Positions 32,976 through 41,221 of a DNA stretch of 64,000 nucleotides are shown in pieces. Both the position numbers and the translations under genes were made by a program. Positions within the stretch are counted from its first letter, which is position 1, and every line of letters starts with the position of its first letter. The DNA comes from Pseudomonadales bacterium (GTDB taxonomy: Bacteria > Pseudomonadota > Gammaproteobacteria > Pseudomonadales > Azotimanducaceae). The stretch covers positions 37,359 to 101,358 of the forward strand of contig JAJEIQ010000017.1 of the NCBI GenBank assembly GCA_022827905.1, in the 5' to 3' direction. The notes beneath the pieces were generated by a model. It made no database searches. It had not been told where the DNA came from and saw only the letters and a program-made list of their open reading frames with translations.

Positions 32976-35237
32976 ATGCCATTGTCAGTAAATCCGCAAA
33001 CGGTTCTTGGCGCGGCATTCGGCGCGCTATTGCTCGCACTTTCCATTCCAACCGCCTACGCCCAGTCCGGCGCGGGAGCCCAAGCCGACGAGGGAGTTAT
33101 CGAAGAGGTTCTCGTCACCGCCCGCAAACGCGAAGAGTCGGTGTTGGAAATTCCCGAGTCGCTGTCGGTGATCACCGGCGACGACATCAACCGCCAGAAT
33201 GTGAAGGCATTGAAGGACATCGGCTTCAAGGTGCCCAACCTGAATCTGTCCATGCGCCTGGACGGGTTCCCGAACGTCTCCATACGGGGCCTCGGTGCCT
33301 TCGGCAACACCCAGGGAGTTGGCTTTTACCTCGATGACGTGCAACTCTTTTCCGATGCCTCCTCGCGCTTCGGCGATCTGGCGCGCATCGAAGTGCTGAA
33401 AGGCCCGCAGGGCGTACTGTACGGCGGCAGCAACATCGGCGGCGCCGTCAAGTTCGTCAGTGCCCGGCCCGACCCGGAGGAAGCATTCGGCCGCGTCAAG
33501 GTGCTAGGCGGCGAGCAGGGCATGATCGATGTGGAGAGCAGCGTGAACGCGCCGCTCGGCAACAGCGGCTGGGCCATGCGGTTGTTCGGCTTTGGTTCCA
33601 GCCACGACGGCTTCATTAAGAACCGCAACGCCGTGCGGCACAACGGCCACCGCACCAGCAACAAGACGAACTCCGGCGAAACCGAAGCCTACGGTGCCCG
33701 CTTCATGATCGGCGGGCCCCTGTCGGAGCGGCTGTCGATGTTGGTGACCGCACGCTGGAACGATTACGACGGCCCGAACAACACTTGGAGCCGGGAACTG
33801 AAAGTCGAGGACTGGGACTACCCCACCACCATCAACACCGGGCCGGAAAACCCGCGTCACGAGCGCCGCACCTATGGGGGCATGGTGGAATTGACTTGGG
33901 AACTGGATAACTTCGACATCGTTTCCGTCTCGTCGTTCACCGACACCCACAGCAATCGCTACAGCGATGTCGACGGCACCCCGGAGTTCCTGCTCGACCT
34001 GTTCCGCCCAGAGAAGATGAACGTGCTCACGCAGGATCTGCGCTTCACGTCGACCACCGATGCGCCCCTGCAGTGGATTGCCGGAGTCTATTACTCGCTG
34101 TATGACGAGAACATGGACTCCGACCTGATCATCTGGGACAGCCGGGTAACGGCCGACGGCCGGCTCGACGGCGTGCTCGGCTGCATCGCCGGAGACCTCT
34201 GCAGCGGCCTGTGGGCCGGGGAAATCGTGCCTCCGGAGGAAGAGGCCGAAGCGTTTTACCTGCCCTTCGAGTACCGGCGGCGCGACAAGAGTCACCTAGC
34301 CGCATACGGCAATGTCACCTATGACATGGACGAGTGGGAGGTTGCCTTGGGTCTGCGCATCGACCAGTGGAAGAACAAGAGCCTGAACTACGACGCCGGC
34401 ATCTCGAGCAGCCTGAAGGAAACGGAAGTGCTGCCGCGTGCTTCCATCACCCGGTGGATCGACGACGACAACATGATCTACGCCACCGTCGCGTTCGGCT
34501 ACGAGCCGGGCGGGTTGAACATCGGGGCGGATTTCGGGCTGCTGCCGTTTGATGCGGAAAAAGCCACCAGCTACGAGATCGGCTGGAAGGGCCGCTGGAT
34601 GGACGGCCGCGCCAGTGCCTCAGTCGCCGGTTTCTACATCGACTACAACAAGCGGCAGGTCGAGTATCACATCGCCACCCCCCAGGGGCCGGTGGAAGGC
34701 ATCGGCAACTTCGGTGACTCGCGGCAGTTCGGTTTCGAGGCCGACCTGACCGTGCAGGTGAGCGAAGACCTGACGCTCAGTTTCGCCGCCGGGGCGATCG
34801 ATGCCGAATGGACGGGCGAGACACTGGCCTACGACATCGACTTCGACGGCGAAAAGCCGCCGAACGTGCCGGAGTTCAGTTGGAACATCAACGCCGATTA
34901 CCGCAGGCCCATCAACGACGGCATGGATTTCCTGCTCGGCGTGCAGGTCAGCAAGAACGGCGCCTATGACACGGTGCAGGCCTACCACCCGCTCACCAAC
35001 CCGAGCTTCACGATCATCAACGCCCAGGTGGGGGTTGCCGGCGAGAACTGGGAATTCACGGTGAACGCCGAGAACCTGACGGACAAGGCCTATTACACCG
35101 ACTCACAGAGCTTCCCGAACTTCTACGGGCTCGACGCGGACGGTGCCTGCGTCTACCCCAACGGCGATGCCTGCCTCACCATCGGCACCCTCGGCCAGCC
35201 GCGCCTGATCACGGCGAGCCTGAGCTATTTCTTCTGA
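32976..35237 (+). CDS. TonB-dependent outer-membrane receptor
   Basis: 753 residues from the ATG at 32976, eight bases after GAGGGGG; longer in-frame starts lack a signal peptide. The N-terminus is a signal peptide with cleavage expected after A-Y-A (about residue 29). The plug domain follows: E-E-V-L-V-T-A-R-K-R-E-E-S-V, I-R-G-L-G-A-F-G-N and V-L-K-G-P-Q-G-V-L-Y-G-G-S-N-I-G-G-A. The beta-barrel ends in the terminal aromatic L-S-Y-F-F expected of outer-membrane proteins. Takes up an unknown large or scarce ligand. Followed by a strong terminator and by cupin genes. Confidence 0.95.
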   Translation: MPLSVNPQTVLGAAFGALLLALSIPTAYAQSGAGAQADEGVIEEVLVTARKREESVLEIPESLSVITGDDINRQNVKALKDIGFKVPNLNLSMRLDGFPNVSIRGLGAFGNTQGVGFYLDDVQLFSDASSRFGDLARIEVLKGPQGVLYGGSNIGGAVKFVSARPDPEEAFGRVKVLGGEQGMIDVESSVNAPLGNSGWAMRLFGFGSSHDGFIKNRNAVRHNGHRTSNKTNSGETEAYGARFMIGGPLSERLSMLVTARWNDYDGPNNTWSRELKVEDWDYPTTINTGPENPRHERRTYGGMVELTWELDNFDIVSVSSFTDTHSNRYSDVDGTPEFLLDLFRPEKMNVLTQDLRFTSTTDAPLQWIAGVYYSLYDENMDSDLIIWDSRVTADGRLDGVLGCIAGDLCSGLWAGEIVPPEEEAEAFYLPFEYRRRDKSHLAAYGNVTYDMDEWEVALGLRIDQWKNKSLNYDAGISSSLKETEVLPRASITRWIDDDNMIYATVAFGYEPGGLNIGADFGLLPFDAEKATSYEIGWKGRWMDGRASASVAGFYIDYNKRQVEYHIATPQGPVEGIGNFGDSRQFGFEADLTVQVSEDLTLSFAAGAIDAEWTGETLAYDIDFDGEKPPNVPEFSWNINADYRRPINDGMDFLLGVQVSKNGAYDTVQAYHPLTNPSFTIINAQVGVAGENWEFTVNAENLTDKAYYTDSQSFPNFYGLDADGACVYPNGDACLTIGTLGQPRLITASLSYFF

Positions 35238-35287
35238 TCGCCGGAAGCCTGGGTCGAGCAGCGAGCCAGGCCAAATGGGAAGTGACA

Positions 35288-35314
35288 GGGCCGGTCCATA
35301 CCGGCCCTTTTTTT
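35288..35314 (+). terminator. Rho-independent terminator of the TonB receptor gene
   Basis: A perfect 8-bp stem GGGCCGGT/ACCGGCCC with loop CCAT (35288-35307) is followed by seven T residues (35308-35314), about 50 bases after the receptor stop. Confidence 0.95.
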
Positions 35315-35369
35315 AGGGCGTGTCAGGGCGCCCTTCAGCGCACGGGACGCAAATGGGCGCCAGGATCAA

Positions 35370-35810
35370 TCAGGCAGATGCGTTCCAGGCGTCGTAGACC
35401 TGCCGCCAGCCGACCAAGGCAATGGTGTTGTCGTCGTCGTCGGTGAAGTTCAGCGGACCCAGGAAGGTCATGTACAGCTCGCTGTCTTCCTCGAAAAACG
35501 TGTAGTCGTGGCGCGCATTGCAGGCTTCGTAGCCGTAGGCTGGCGCCACTGCGGTCTCTCCGCCCGCTTCGGACCCGCCGCGTACCACCATCCTGCCCTT
35601 GGTCATGTAGTACTCGCCCGGACCGACGTGGGTGTGCCTCGCTATCGACGCACCCTTGGCAGCCTTGAAGGCCGCGGTCCAAGATCCTGTTTCCGGCGAC
35701 ACGTGCAGCAACTTCCACTGAACCCAACCCGCACAGAGTCCTTGCGGAAAATCCACCCAATCGACTGCATCCATCTGGACATAGTCTTCCATTAAGGCTG
35801 CTTCGGCCAT
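35370..35810 (-). CDS. Cupin-domain protein (2,4'-dihydroxyacetophenone dioxygenase-like)
   Basis: 146 residues from the ATG at 35810 after GGAGG. The cupin core carries A-R-H-T-H-V-G-P-G-E-Y (metal His-x-His and Glu), K-G-R-M-V-V-R-G-G, and a histidine in A-R-H-D-Y-T-F near residue 108. This matches the small cupins annotated as 2,4'-dihydroxyacetophenone or acetylacetone dioxygenase-like. It converges on the TonB receptor gene and is a close paralogue of the gene at 36012-36452. A dioxygenase function is possible but unproven; it could also be a non-catalytic sensor. Confidence 0.82.
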   Translation of the reverse strand: MAEAALMEDYVQMDAVDWVDFPQGLCAGWVQWKLLHVSPETGSWTAAFKAAKGASIARHTHVGPGEYYMTKGRMVVRGGSEAGGETAVAPAYGYEACNARHDYTFFEEDSELYMTFLGPLNFTDDDDNTIALVGWRQVYDAWNASA

Positions 35811-35964
35811 GGTTTCCTCCACTTGAGAAGCGGTGGCGAGCCATGCGCCCGCCACGCGTTGGCATTCCGGCCCTCCTTGGATCAGTAAAACCGGTGTCCT
35901 TGCGAGAGAACCGTCCCGCCCTCAAGTGTCCTACTCCCGCACACAGAGGTCAATAGGCGACCGG

Positions 35965-36015
35965 CGGGCGAGCCAACCCCGGCTGATCACCGCCAACCTG
36001 AGCTTGTTGTTCTAG
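35965..36015 (+). pseudogene. C-terminal remnant of a TonB-dependent receptor gene
   Basis: The last 14 codons read Q-P-R-L-I-T-A-N-L-S-L-L-F-stop, almost the same as the end of the intact receptor (Q-P-R-L-I-T-A-S-L-S-Y-F-F-stop at 35237). No receptor sequence is found upstream. The arrangement, receptor end followed by a convergent cupin gene, matches the intact copy, so this is what remains after duplication and loss of most of a receptor gene. Its stop overlaps the stop of the second cupin gene. Confidence 0.7.
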
Positions 36016-36452
36016 CTGGCGGTCCAGGCTTGGTGGACTTGTTCGCAGCCGACCAAGGCGATGGTATTGCCGTCGTCGTCGATGAAGTTCAGCGGGCCTA
36101 GGAAGGTCATGTAGAACTCGCTGTCCACGTCGAACTCGGTATGGTCGTGCTGGGCGTTGCAGGCCTCGTAGCCGTAGCCTGGCGCCACGGCCGTGGCTCC
36201 GCCCTCGGCGCTGCCGCCGCGCACATGCATCCGGCCCTTGGTCAGGAAATACTCGCCGGGGCCCATGTGGATGTGCTTGGCAAACGCTGAACCCGCGGGG
36301 CAATCAAAAATGGCCGTCCAAGCGCCCGATTCCGGTGACACATGCAGCAGCTTCCAGCGAATGGCCCCTTTGCAAAGCGCCGCCGGGAATGGCACCCAGT
36401 CCACCGAGTCCATTTGCACATAGTCTTCCATGGCTGTTGTAGCTTCACTCAT
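36012..36452 (-). CDS. Cupin-domain protein, paralogue
   Basis: 146 residues, very similar to the neighbouring cupin (shared L-C-x-G, K-L-L-H-V-S-P-E-x-G, G-P-G-E-Y, G-R-M-x-V-R-G-G, Y-G-Y-E-A-C-N-A, F-L-G-P-L-N-F). Metal residues read K-H-I-H-M-G-P-G-E-Y and a downstream His in Q-H-D-H-T. The two genes arose by tandem duplication together with a receptor gene of which only the end survives. Differences cluster near the substrate side, so they may act on different compounds or pair as a heteromer. Confidence 0.82.
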   Translation of the reverse strand: MSEATTAMEDYVQMDSVDWVPFPAALCKGAIRWKLLHVSPESGAWTAIFDCPAGSAFAKHIHMGPGEYFLTKGRMHVRGGSAEGGATAVAPGYGYEACNAQHDHTEFDVDSEFYMTFLGPLNFIDDDGNTIALVGCEQVHQAWTAS

Positions 36453-36584
36453 AGTCTTCTCCTCCCTTGGCGAACCCCTAGCCCGCCCGTATGTTCAGTT
36501 GCCGCTCCTCACCATCAAACACCGAAGCGCGGAATGGCTAGTAGTTTCTTCCTCTAGCGGCTTGGGGTCAACAGCGAAACTCCC

Positions 36585-36668
36585 CGGAGCGAAGGCGTCC
36601 CGCCCTCGATGGGATCCCTTCGTTCAATCCGAGGGCGCGAACCTGCGGTTCGTTATGCCCTCGCTCCG
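36585..36668. repeat. Diverged copy of the GAGGGCGGGACGCCCTC repeat in a 306-bp gap
   Basis: Bases 36587-36609, read on the minus strand, match CGAGGGCGGGACGCCCTCGCTCC of the 775-918 array with one change. A second partial half, GAGGGCGCGAACC...GGTTCGTTATGCCCTCGCTCC, lies at 36631-36667. The rest of the 36453-36759 gap shows no other feature I can recognise. Confidence 0.7.
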
Positions 36669-36759
36669 ACAAAGCGAGACATGCCGAGCTGGCACTTTTC
36701 CCGGTGACCAACCTGTGCCTTAATGCGCATCCCCAGCAGGAGCCCCGTCAGCAACGCTC

Positions 36760-37020
36760 ATGGCAAACAACCAGGCAATCGATTTGCAACCCGCGCCCGC
36801 CCGCCGGTCGGTGTTTCCCCAGGATGGCGACGACTGGGCGTCAATCGCGGCGCGGGAGCTGCCAGGCACCGCAACGGAGGAAGCGGTGAACCTGCTGCAA
36901 AGCTGGAATCTGCACGTCTTCATGCGGCCAGCGGCGGCGGCGGGCTCGGTCGGCCAAGGCAATCCGATTCTGCCCAGCGACATCATCTTCGTCGAGCCGC
37001 CCTTGGCCAAAACGCCATGA
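36760..37020 (+). CDS. Small LysM-like/phage-tail-X-like protein
   Basis: 86 residues without signal peptide. The middle reads D-D-W-A-S-I-A-A-R-E-L-P-G, then A-V-N-L-L-Q-S-W-N-L-H, then I-L-P-S-D-I-I-F-V-E-P-P. This spacing (G-D/T-W-x-x-I-A, x-N, L-x-x-G/S-D-x-I-x-V-P) resembles LysM or the LysM-like tail protein X, so peptidoglycan or scaffold binding is possible. The stop overlaps the next start (ATGA), forming an operon with a small protein and a D-aminoacylase-like gene. Confidence 0.6.
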   Translation: MANNQAIDLQPAPARRSVFPQDGDDWASIAARELPGTATEEAVNLLQSWNLHVFMRPAAAAGSVGQGNPILPSDIIFVEPPLAKTP

Positions 37021-37316
37021 ACGCCGCCGTGATTGCCGCCACCCGTCTCGCCGCCGCCCACGACGGCGTGGCCGAGTTGGTCGTGACCTTGCGCCACGCC
37101 GGCGGCGCGGAGTCGGAAGTCCGCCTCGACGAACCCGCGGCGGCGGCACTGCTGGACGCCTGCGGCGCAGCAGGGCCGGAAGAACTGGCCGGCGTTGGCT
37201 GGGAGCAGGTGCGTGACGCCCTGCGCACGTCCTGGAACCGGTTGGCGGCGCCCAACCCCCAACCAGCCGCCGAACGGTCGGCATCCACAACAATGAGGTC
37301 CTTGCATCATGTTTGA
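37017..37316 (+). CDS. Small uncharacterised protein of the aminoacylase operon
   Basis: 99 residues from the ATG overlapping the previous stop; its end overlaps the next start by eight bases. Composition is Ala-rich with alternating strand-like segments (E-L-V-V-T-L-R-H, S-E-V-R-L-D) and a helix-like middle. I do not recognise a family. The double overlap with neighbours is the main reason to accept it as a real gene. Confidence 0.55.
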   Translation: MNAAVIAATRLAAAHDGVAELVVTLRHAGGAESEVRLDEPAAAALLDACGAAGPEELAGVGWEQVRDALRTSWNRLAAPNPQPAAERSASTTMRSLHHV

Positions 37317-38982
37317 TCTACTCATCCGAAACGGCTTGGTCGTGGACGGAACCGGGCTGCCCGCCTATCGCGCTGACGTGGCGGTGGAAGGCGGCCGAAT
37401 CCGCCGCATCGGCCAGATCAACGAACCCGCCCGGCGGGAGATCGACGCCCAAGGCCTCGCGGTCGCCCCCGGCTTCATCGATCCGCACACCCACTTCGAT
37501 GCCCAACTGCTCTGGGATCCCCACGCCAAGCCGGCGCTCGCCCACGGCGTCACCACCATCGTCCCCGGCAACTGCTCGCTGTCCTTGGCACCGCTCAAGG
37601 CTTCGCATCGAGCCAAGCTGGTGGGCATGTTCAACCAAATCGAGGAAATGCCCCGCAAGGCCTTCAAGGAGGGCGTGAATTGGAACTGGGAGTCCTTTGA
37701 GGACTATCTGGCGCGGCTCGCCAGCGACCTGGCCATCAACGTGGCGCCACTGGTCGGGCACAGCCTGCTGCGCCTGTGGGTGATGGACGAAGCGGCCAAC
37801 CAGCGAACCGCCACAGACGCCGAAATCAGCGCCATGCAGGCGCTGCTGCGGCGCTGCCTGCAAGCCGGCGCGGTGGGGCTGTCCACCAGCTTCGTGGATA
37901 TCGACGAGCGCCTGCACCCGGTGCCCAGCCGCTTCGCCGACGTCCGCGAACTCGACGCCTTGGCGGCGGTGCTCAGCGAGTTCGGGCGAGTGCTGCAGGT
38001 GGTTCCCGAATTCTACGATGCCGACCTGAACATCGCCCGGGTGGACCAGCTCGCCGAACTGTCCTTGAAGCATGCCATCCCCACCACCTTCTCGCCGTTG
38101 TTCGTCAGCATCGAGCAAGCCGCCGAGGCGGACCGCATCATGGCGCGAGTGGGCGCGCAGTTCGCTCGGGGCGCCCGCGTGTGGCCGCAAGTGCAAACCC
38201 GTCCCATCGACATCAGCTTCTGCTTTGCGGTGCCAAGCCTGATGTTCATCCGCTTTCCGAGTTGGTACCAGATCATGCGCTTCGGCACCCACGAGGAAAT
38301 CGTCGAAGCCTTCCGGGACGGCGACAACCGGCGCCGCTTGGTGGCGGAAGCCGGATCGATGCCCGATCTGTGGCCGCAGCTTACCCTGCGCCAAGTGCAG
38401 ACCGAGACCAATCAACCGCTAGTGGGCAAGAGCCTCACGGAAATCGCCGAACTGCGCCAGACATCCCCCATCGAGGCGATGATCGACCTGTCGTTGGAGG
38501 AAGATCTGGACGCCCACTTCCTGGCCGCCAACATGGGCCACAACGACGACAGCCGGGTAGGCGCGCTGCTCGCCCACCCGCAAGTCCACGTCGGCGCCAG
38601 CGATGGCGGCGCCCACATCCTGTCGTTCTCCACCTATGGCGACACCGGCTACCTGTTCAGCCACTTCGTGCGGCAAACCGGCGCATTGAGCTTGGAAGGC
38701 GCGGTCAAGAAAATCACCAGCGATACCGCCAGCATCTGGGGCCTTGAAGGCCGCGGCCTGCTGCAAAACGGCTACGCCGCCGACATCACCATCTTCAATC
38801 CAGCACAGATCGACCGGGGCGAGGAGTACTTCACCCAGGACGTGCCCGGTGACGGCAGCCGCTACGTGCGTGACGCCAAGGGCATCGACACGGTGATCGT
38901 TGGCGGCGCCATAGCCTGGTCCGCCAGCGACGGCTACACCGACGCCCGCCAAGGCGCGCTGCTGCCCGGGGCCACTCCGTGA
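37309..38982 (+). CDS. N-acyl-D-amino-acid deacylase-like amidohydrolase
   Basis: 557 residues. L-L-I-R-N-G-L-V-V-D-G-T-G and the metal motif P-G-F-I-D-P-H-T-H-F-D near the N-terminus, T-T-I-V-P-G-N-C-S, a middle H-S-L-L-R-L (D-aminoacylase-like), and a C-terminal G-A-H segment (S-D-G-G-A-H-I-L) with L-K/R-K-I-T-S-D-T-A place it in the amidohydrolase-1/D-aminoacylase group. It should hydrolyse an amide, such as an N-acyl-D-amino acid or cyclic amide. Overlaps the small gene upstream and the outer-membrane gene downstream, so the four form one operon. Confidence 0.88.
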   Translation: MFDLLIRNGLVVDGTGLPAYRADVAVEGGRIRRIGQINEPARREIDAQGLAVAPGFIDPHTHFDAQLLWDPHAKPALAHGVTTIVPGNCSLSLAPLKASHRAKLVGMFNQIEEMPRKAFKEGVNWNWESFEDYLARLASDLAINVAPLVGHSLLRLWVMDEAANQRTATDAEISAMQALLRRCLQAGAVGLSTSFVDIDERLHPVPSRFADVRELDALAAVLSEFGRVLQVVPEFYDADLNIARVDQLAELSLKHAIPTTFSPLFVSIEQAAEADRIMARVGAQFARGARVWPQVQTRPIDISFCFAVPSLMFIRFPSWYQIMRFGTHEEIVEAFRDGDNRRRLVAEAGSMPDLWPQLTLRQVQTETNQPLVGKSLTEIAELRQTSPIEAMIDLSLEEDLDAHFLAANMGHNDDSRVGALLAHPQVHVGASDGGAHILSFSTYGDTGYLFSHFVRQTGALSLEGAVKKITSDTASIWGLEGRGLLQNGYAADITIFNPAQIDRGEEYFTQDVPGDGSRYVRDAKGIDTVIVGGAIAWSASDGYTDARQGALLPGATP

Positions 38983-39929
38983 GCTTCAGCCACATACAGC
39001 AAAGCCAACTTGCACACCAACGAACCATTGCGTTTGTCCTGTCGATTGTCATTTCGCTGCTGGTTCCCAACGCCCTCGCTGCGGGTCCCTACGCCGCCTT
39101 TGCTGTCGGTGCTGGTGGCGAAAAGGCGCAGGCGGGCGTGTACGGAGTGAATCACCCGACTCGCTGTGACCGGCTGCTGTACGCGAATCCGGCTTCGGCA
39201 CCCACCGATGCCGCCTGCACGGCCACCACGGCACAGTACCTCATTGATGACTCATTCAGCCTTGGAGTCGGATTCGTGGGCACCGCGAGCCTCGGATACG
39301 CTTGGGACAGCCTGCGCGCGGAGGTCGAATTCCTCAGCCGCTCCCACGGCGGCGACACCGTGCCCGGGCTGCCGGGGGACAATGCGGCGCTCTTGAGCAA
39401 GCAATCCGAGTGGAGCCCGCAGTCGCCTCCCCACTACCGCCTTTCCGAATTCAGCGCCAACCAACTCTTTGTGAACGTTCACTACGTCTTTGATCTCGAT
39501 TCCAAGTGGTCGCCCTTCGTCGGCGCTGGCGTGGGCTTTGCGCGAGTCAAGGCGCGCCTGACGGGTTCCTATCTGCGACGCACCCTCGCCCAGGGCTATG
39601 TCGAGGGTGCTGGCGGCGACCCGGCGCAACCGGCGGAATGGCAACTGGCGGCGGCGGGCACCGAAAGCCGACTCGATGCCAGGCTCAAGGACGAAGTGTT
39701 CGGATACCAGGTTCTCGGCGGGCTGGAACGGACCTTGGGCGAGCGGACCTCGGCGTTCCTGATGGCACGTTGGACCGGCTTCGACAAGGTCGCCAAGGAC
39801 AAAGTGTGGACTGTCGTCCGCAGCCACGCGCCGGTACAGGCGGATGGCTCAACGCCCTTTCAGACCGAACAGACGATCGACGACTTGGGCAGCTGGGCAG
39901 TCACCGCAGGTTTGCGTTACGCCTTTTGA
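38979..39929 (+). CDS. Outer-membrane beta-barrel-like protein
   Basis: 316 residues from a GTG overlapping the amidohydrolase stop. A signal peptide of about 35 residues ends near P-N-A-L-A-A-G. The rest alternates amphipathic strands (for example F-A-V-G-A-G-G-E-K, L-G-Y-A-W-D-S-L-R-A-E-V-E-F) and ends G-L-R-Y-A-F, the terminal aromatic typical of outer-membrane barrels. It resembles small OmpA/Opa-like barrels. It may import or bind the substrate of the co-transcribed amidohydrolase, or be unrelated surface structure. Confidence 0.78.
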   Translation: MSFSHIQQSQLAHQRTIAFVLSIVISLLVPNALAAGPYAAFAVGAGGEKAQAGVYGVNHPTRCDRLLYANPASAPTDAACTATTAQYLIDDSFSLGVGFVGTASLGYAWDSLRAEVEFLSRSHGGDTVPGLPGDNAALLSKQSEWSPQSPPHYRLSEFSANQLFVNVHYVFDLDSKWSPFVGAGVGFARVKARLTGSYLRRTLAQGYVEGAGGDPAQPAEWQLAAAGTESRLDARLKDEVFGYQVLGGLERTLGERTSAFLMARWTGFDKVAKDKVWTVVRSHAPVQADGSTPFQTEQTIDDLGSWAVTAGLRYAF

Positions 39930-39985
39930 CTGGAGGCCGGCTGCGATCAGTTAGACTGTGCCACTCCCAAGCAAGCGAACCCACG

Positions 39986-41152
39986 ATGGACTTTGCAGAC
40001 ACCGACGAGCACCAGTTGATCCGCGACAGCGTTCGCAAACTCTGCACCGGCTTTCCCGACGAATACTGGTCCGAAAAGGACGAAGCCCACGAGTTTCCTT
40101 GGGACTTCTACAACGCCATGGCGACAGCCGGCTTCGTCGGTATCGCCATCCCCGAGGACTACGGCGGCAGCGGCCGGGGCATCACCGAAGCCAGCATCGT
40201 GCTCGAGGAGGTCGCCGCCTCCGGTGCCGCCATGAACGGCTGCAGCAGCCTGCATCTCTCCATCTTCGGCATGCATCCGGTGGTGAAGTACGGCAGCGAG
40301 GCGATGAAGCAGAGCTATCTGCCCCGGGTGGTGAGCGGCGACCTGCACGTCGCCTTTGGCGTCACCGAGCCGGACGCAGGCACCGACACCGCCTCGCTGA
40401 CCACCGTTGCGCACCGCGACGGCGACCACTACTTGGTCAAGGGCCGCAAGGTGTGGACCACCAAGGCGCTGGATTCCGAGCGCGTCCTGCTGCTGGTGCG
40501 CACGAAGCCCAAGGAGCAGGCCGCCCGCCGCACCGACGGGCTCACGCTGCTGCTCGCCGAGCTGCAGCGCCCCGAAGTGACGATCTCGGCGATTCCCAAG
40601 ACCGGCCGCAACGCCGTGGCCTCCTGCGAAGTGGTCTATGACGACCTTCCGGTGCCGGTGACTGACCGCGTAGGCGATGAGGGCAAGGGCTTCCGCTACC
40701 TGCTCGACGGCCTGAACGCGGAACGCATCCTTGTGGCGTCTGAGGCCCTGGGCATCGGCCGGGCGGCGCTGCGGCGCGCCGTGGACTACGCCAACGAGCG
40801 GGTCGTCTTCAACCGGCCCATCGGTCAAAACCAAGGCGTATCCTTCCCCCTCGGCGAGGCCCGCATTCGCTTGGACGCCGCCGAGTTGATGATCCGCAAG
40901 GCCAGTTGGCTGCTCGACAACGGCGAACCCTGCGGCGCAGAGGCCAACATGGCCAAGTGGCTGGCGGCGGACGCCGCCTTCCAAGCCGCCGACCAAGCCA
41001 TGCAGACCCACGGCGGCTTCGGCTACGCCAAGGAGTACCAGGTGGAGCGCTATTGGCGGGAGGCCCGACTGATGCGCATCGCGCCAATCTCCCAGGAGAT
41101 GATCCTCAACTACGTCACCGAGCACGTGCTGGAGCTGCCGCGGTCGTATTGA
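39986..41152 (+). CDS. Acyl-CoA dehydrogenase
   Basis: 388 residues from the ATG at 39986; longer frames upstream overlap the barrel gene and have no similarity. ACAD layout: I-P-E-D-Y-G-G-S-G near 55-63, F-G-V-T-E-P-D-A-G-T-D near 124-134, V-K-G-R-K-V-W-T-T-K near 151-160, and Q-T-H-G-G-F-G-Y-A near the end. The usual catalytic glutamate position (Y-E-G-T) reads A-P-I-S, whereas Glu246 in L-N-A-E-R-I aligns with the catalytic glutamate of isovaleryl-CoA-type enzymes. This suggests a branched-chain-like substrate. First gene of a short plus-strand stretch. Confidence 0.9.
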   Translation: MDFADTDEHQLIRDSVRKLCTGFPDEYWSEKDEAHEFPWDFYNAMATAGFVGIAIPEDYGGSGRGITEASIVLEEVAASGAAMNGCSSLHLSIFGMHPVVKYGSEAMKQSYLPRVVSGDLHVAFGVTEPDAGTDTASLTTVAHRDGDHYLVKGRKVWTTKALDSERVLLLVRTKPKEQAARRTDGLTLLLAELQRPEVTISAIPKTGRNAVASCEVVYDDLPVPVTDRVGDEGKGFRYLLDGLNAERILVASEALGIGRAALRRAVDYANERVVFNRPIGQNQGVSFPLGEARIRLDAAELMIRKASWLLDNGEPCGAEANMAKWLAADAAFQAADQAMQTHGGFGYAKEYQVERYWREARLMRIAPISQEMILNYVTEHVLELPRSY

Positions 41153-41221
41153 CGAGCAGGGCCCATCAAGCCGATCGCATGGCATCATAATGCGCTCCAC
41201 CCACCAAGGCAGCTTGCCCCC

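Noticed and set aside
39506..39985. 160-residue extension of the acyl-CoA dehydrogenase
   Set aside because: It overlaps the outer-membrane barrel gene and lacks similarity; the ATG at 39986 begins the normal ACAD N-terminus.
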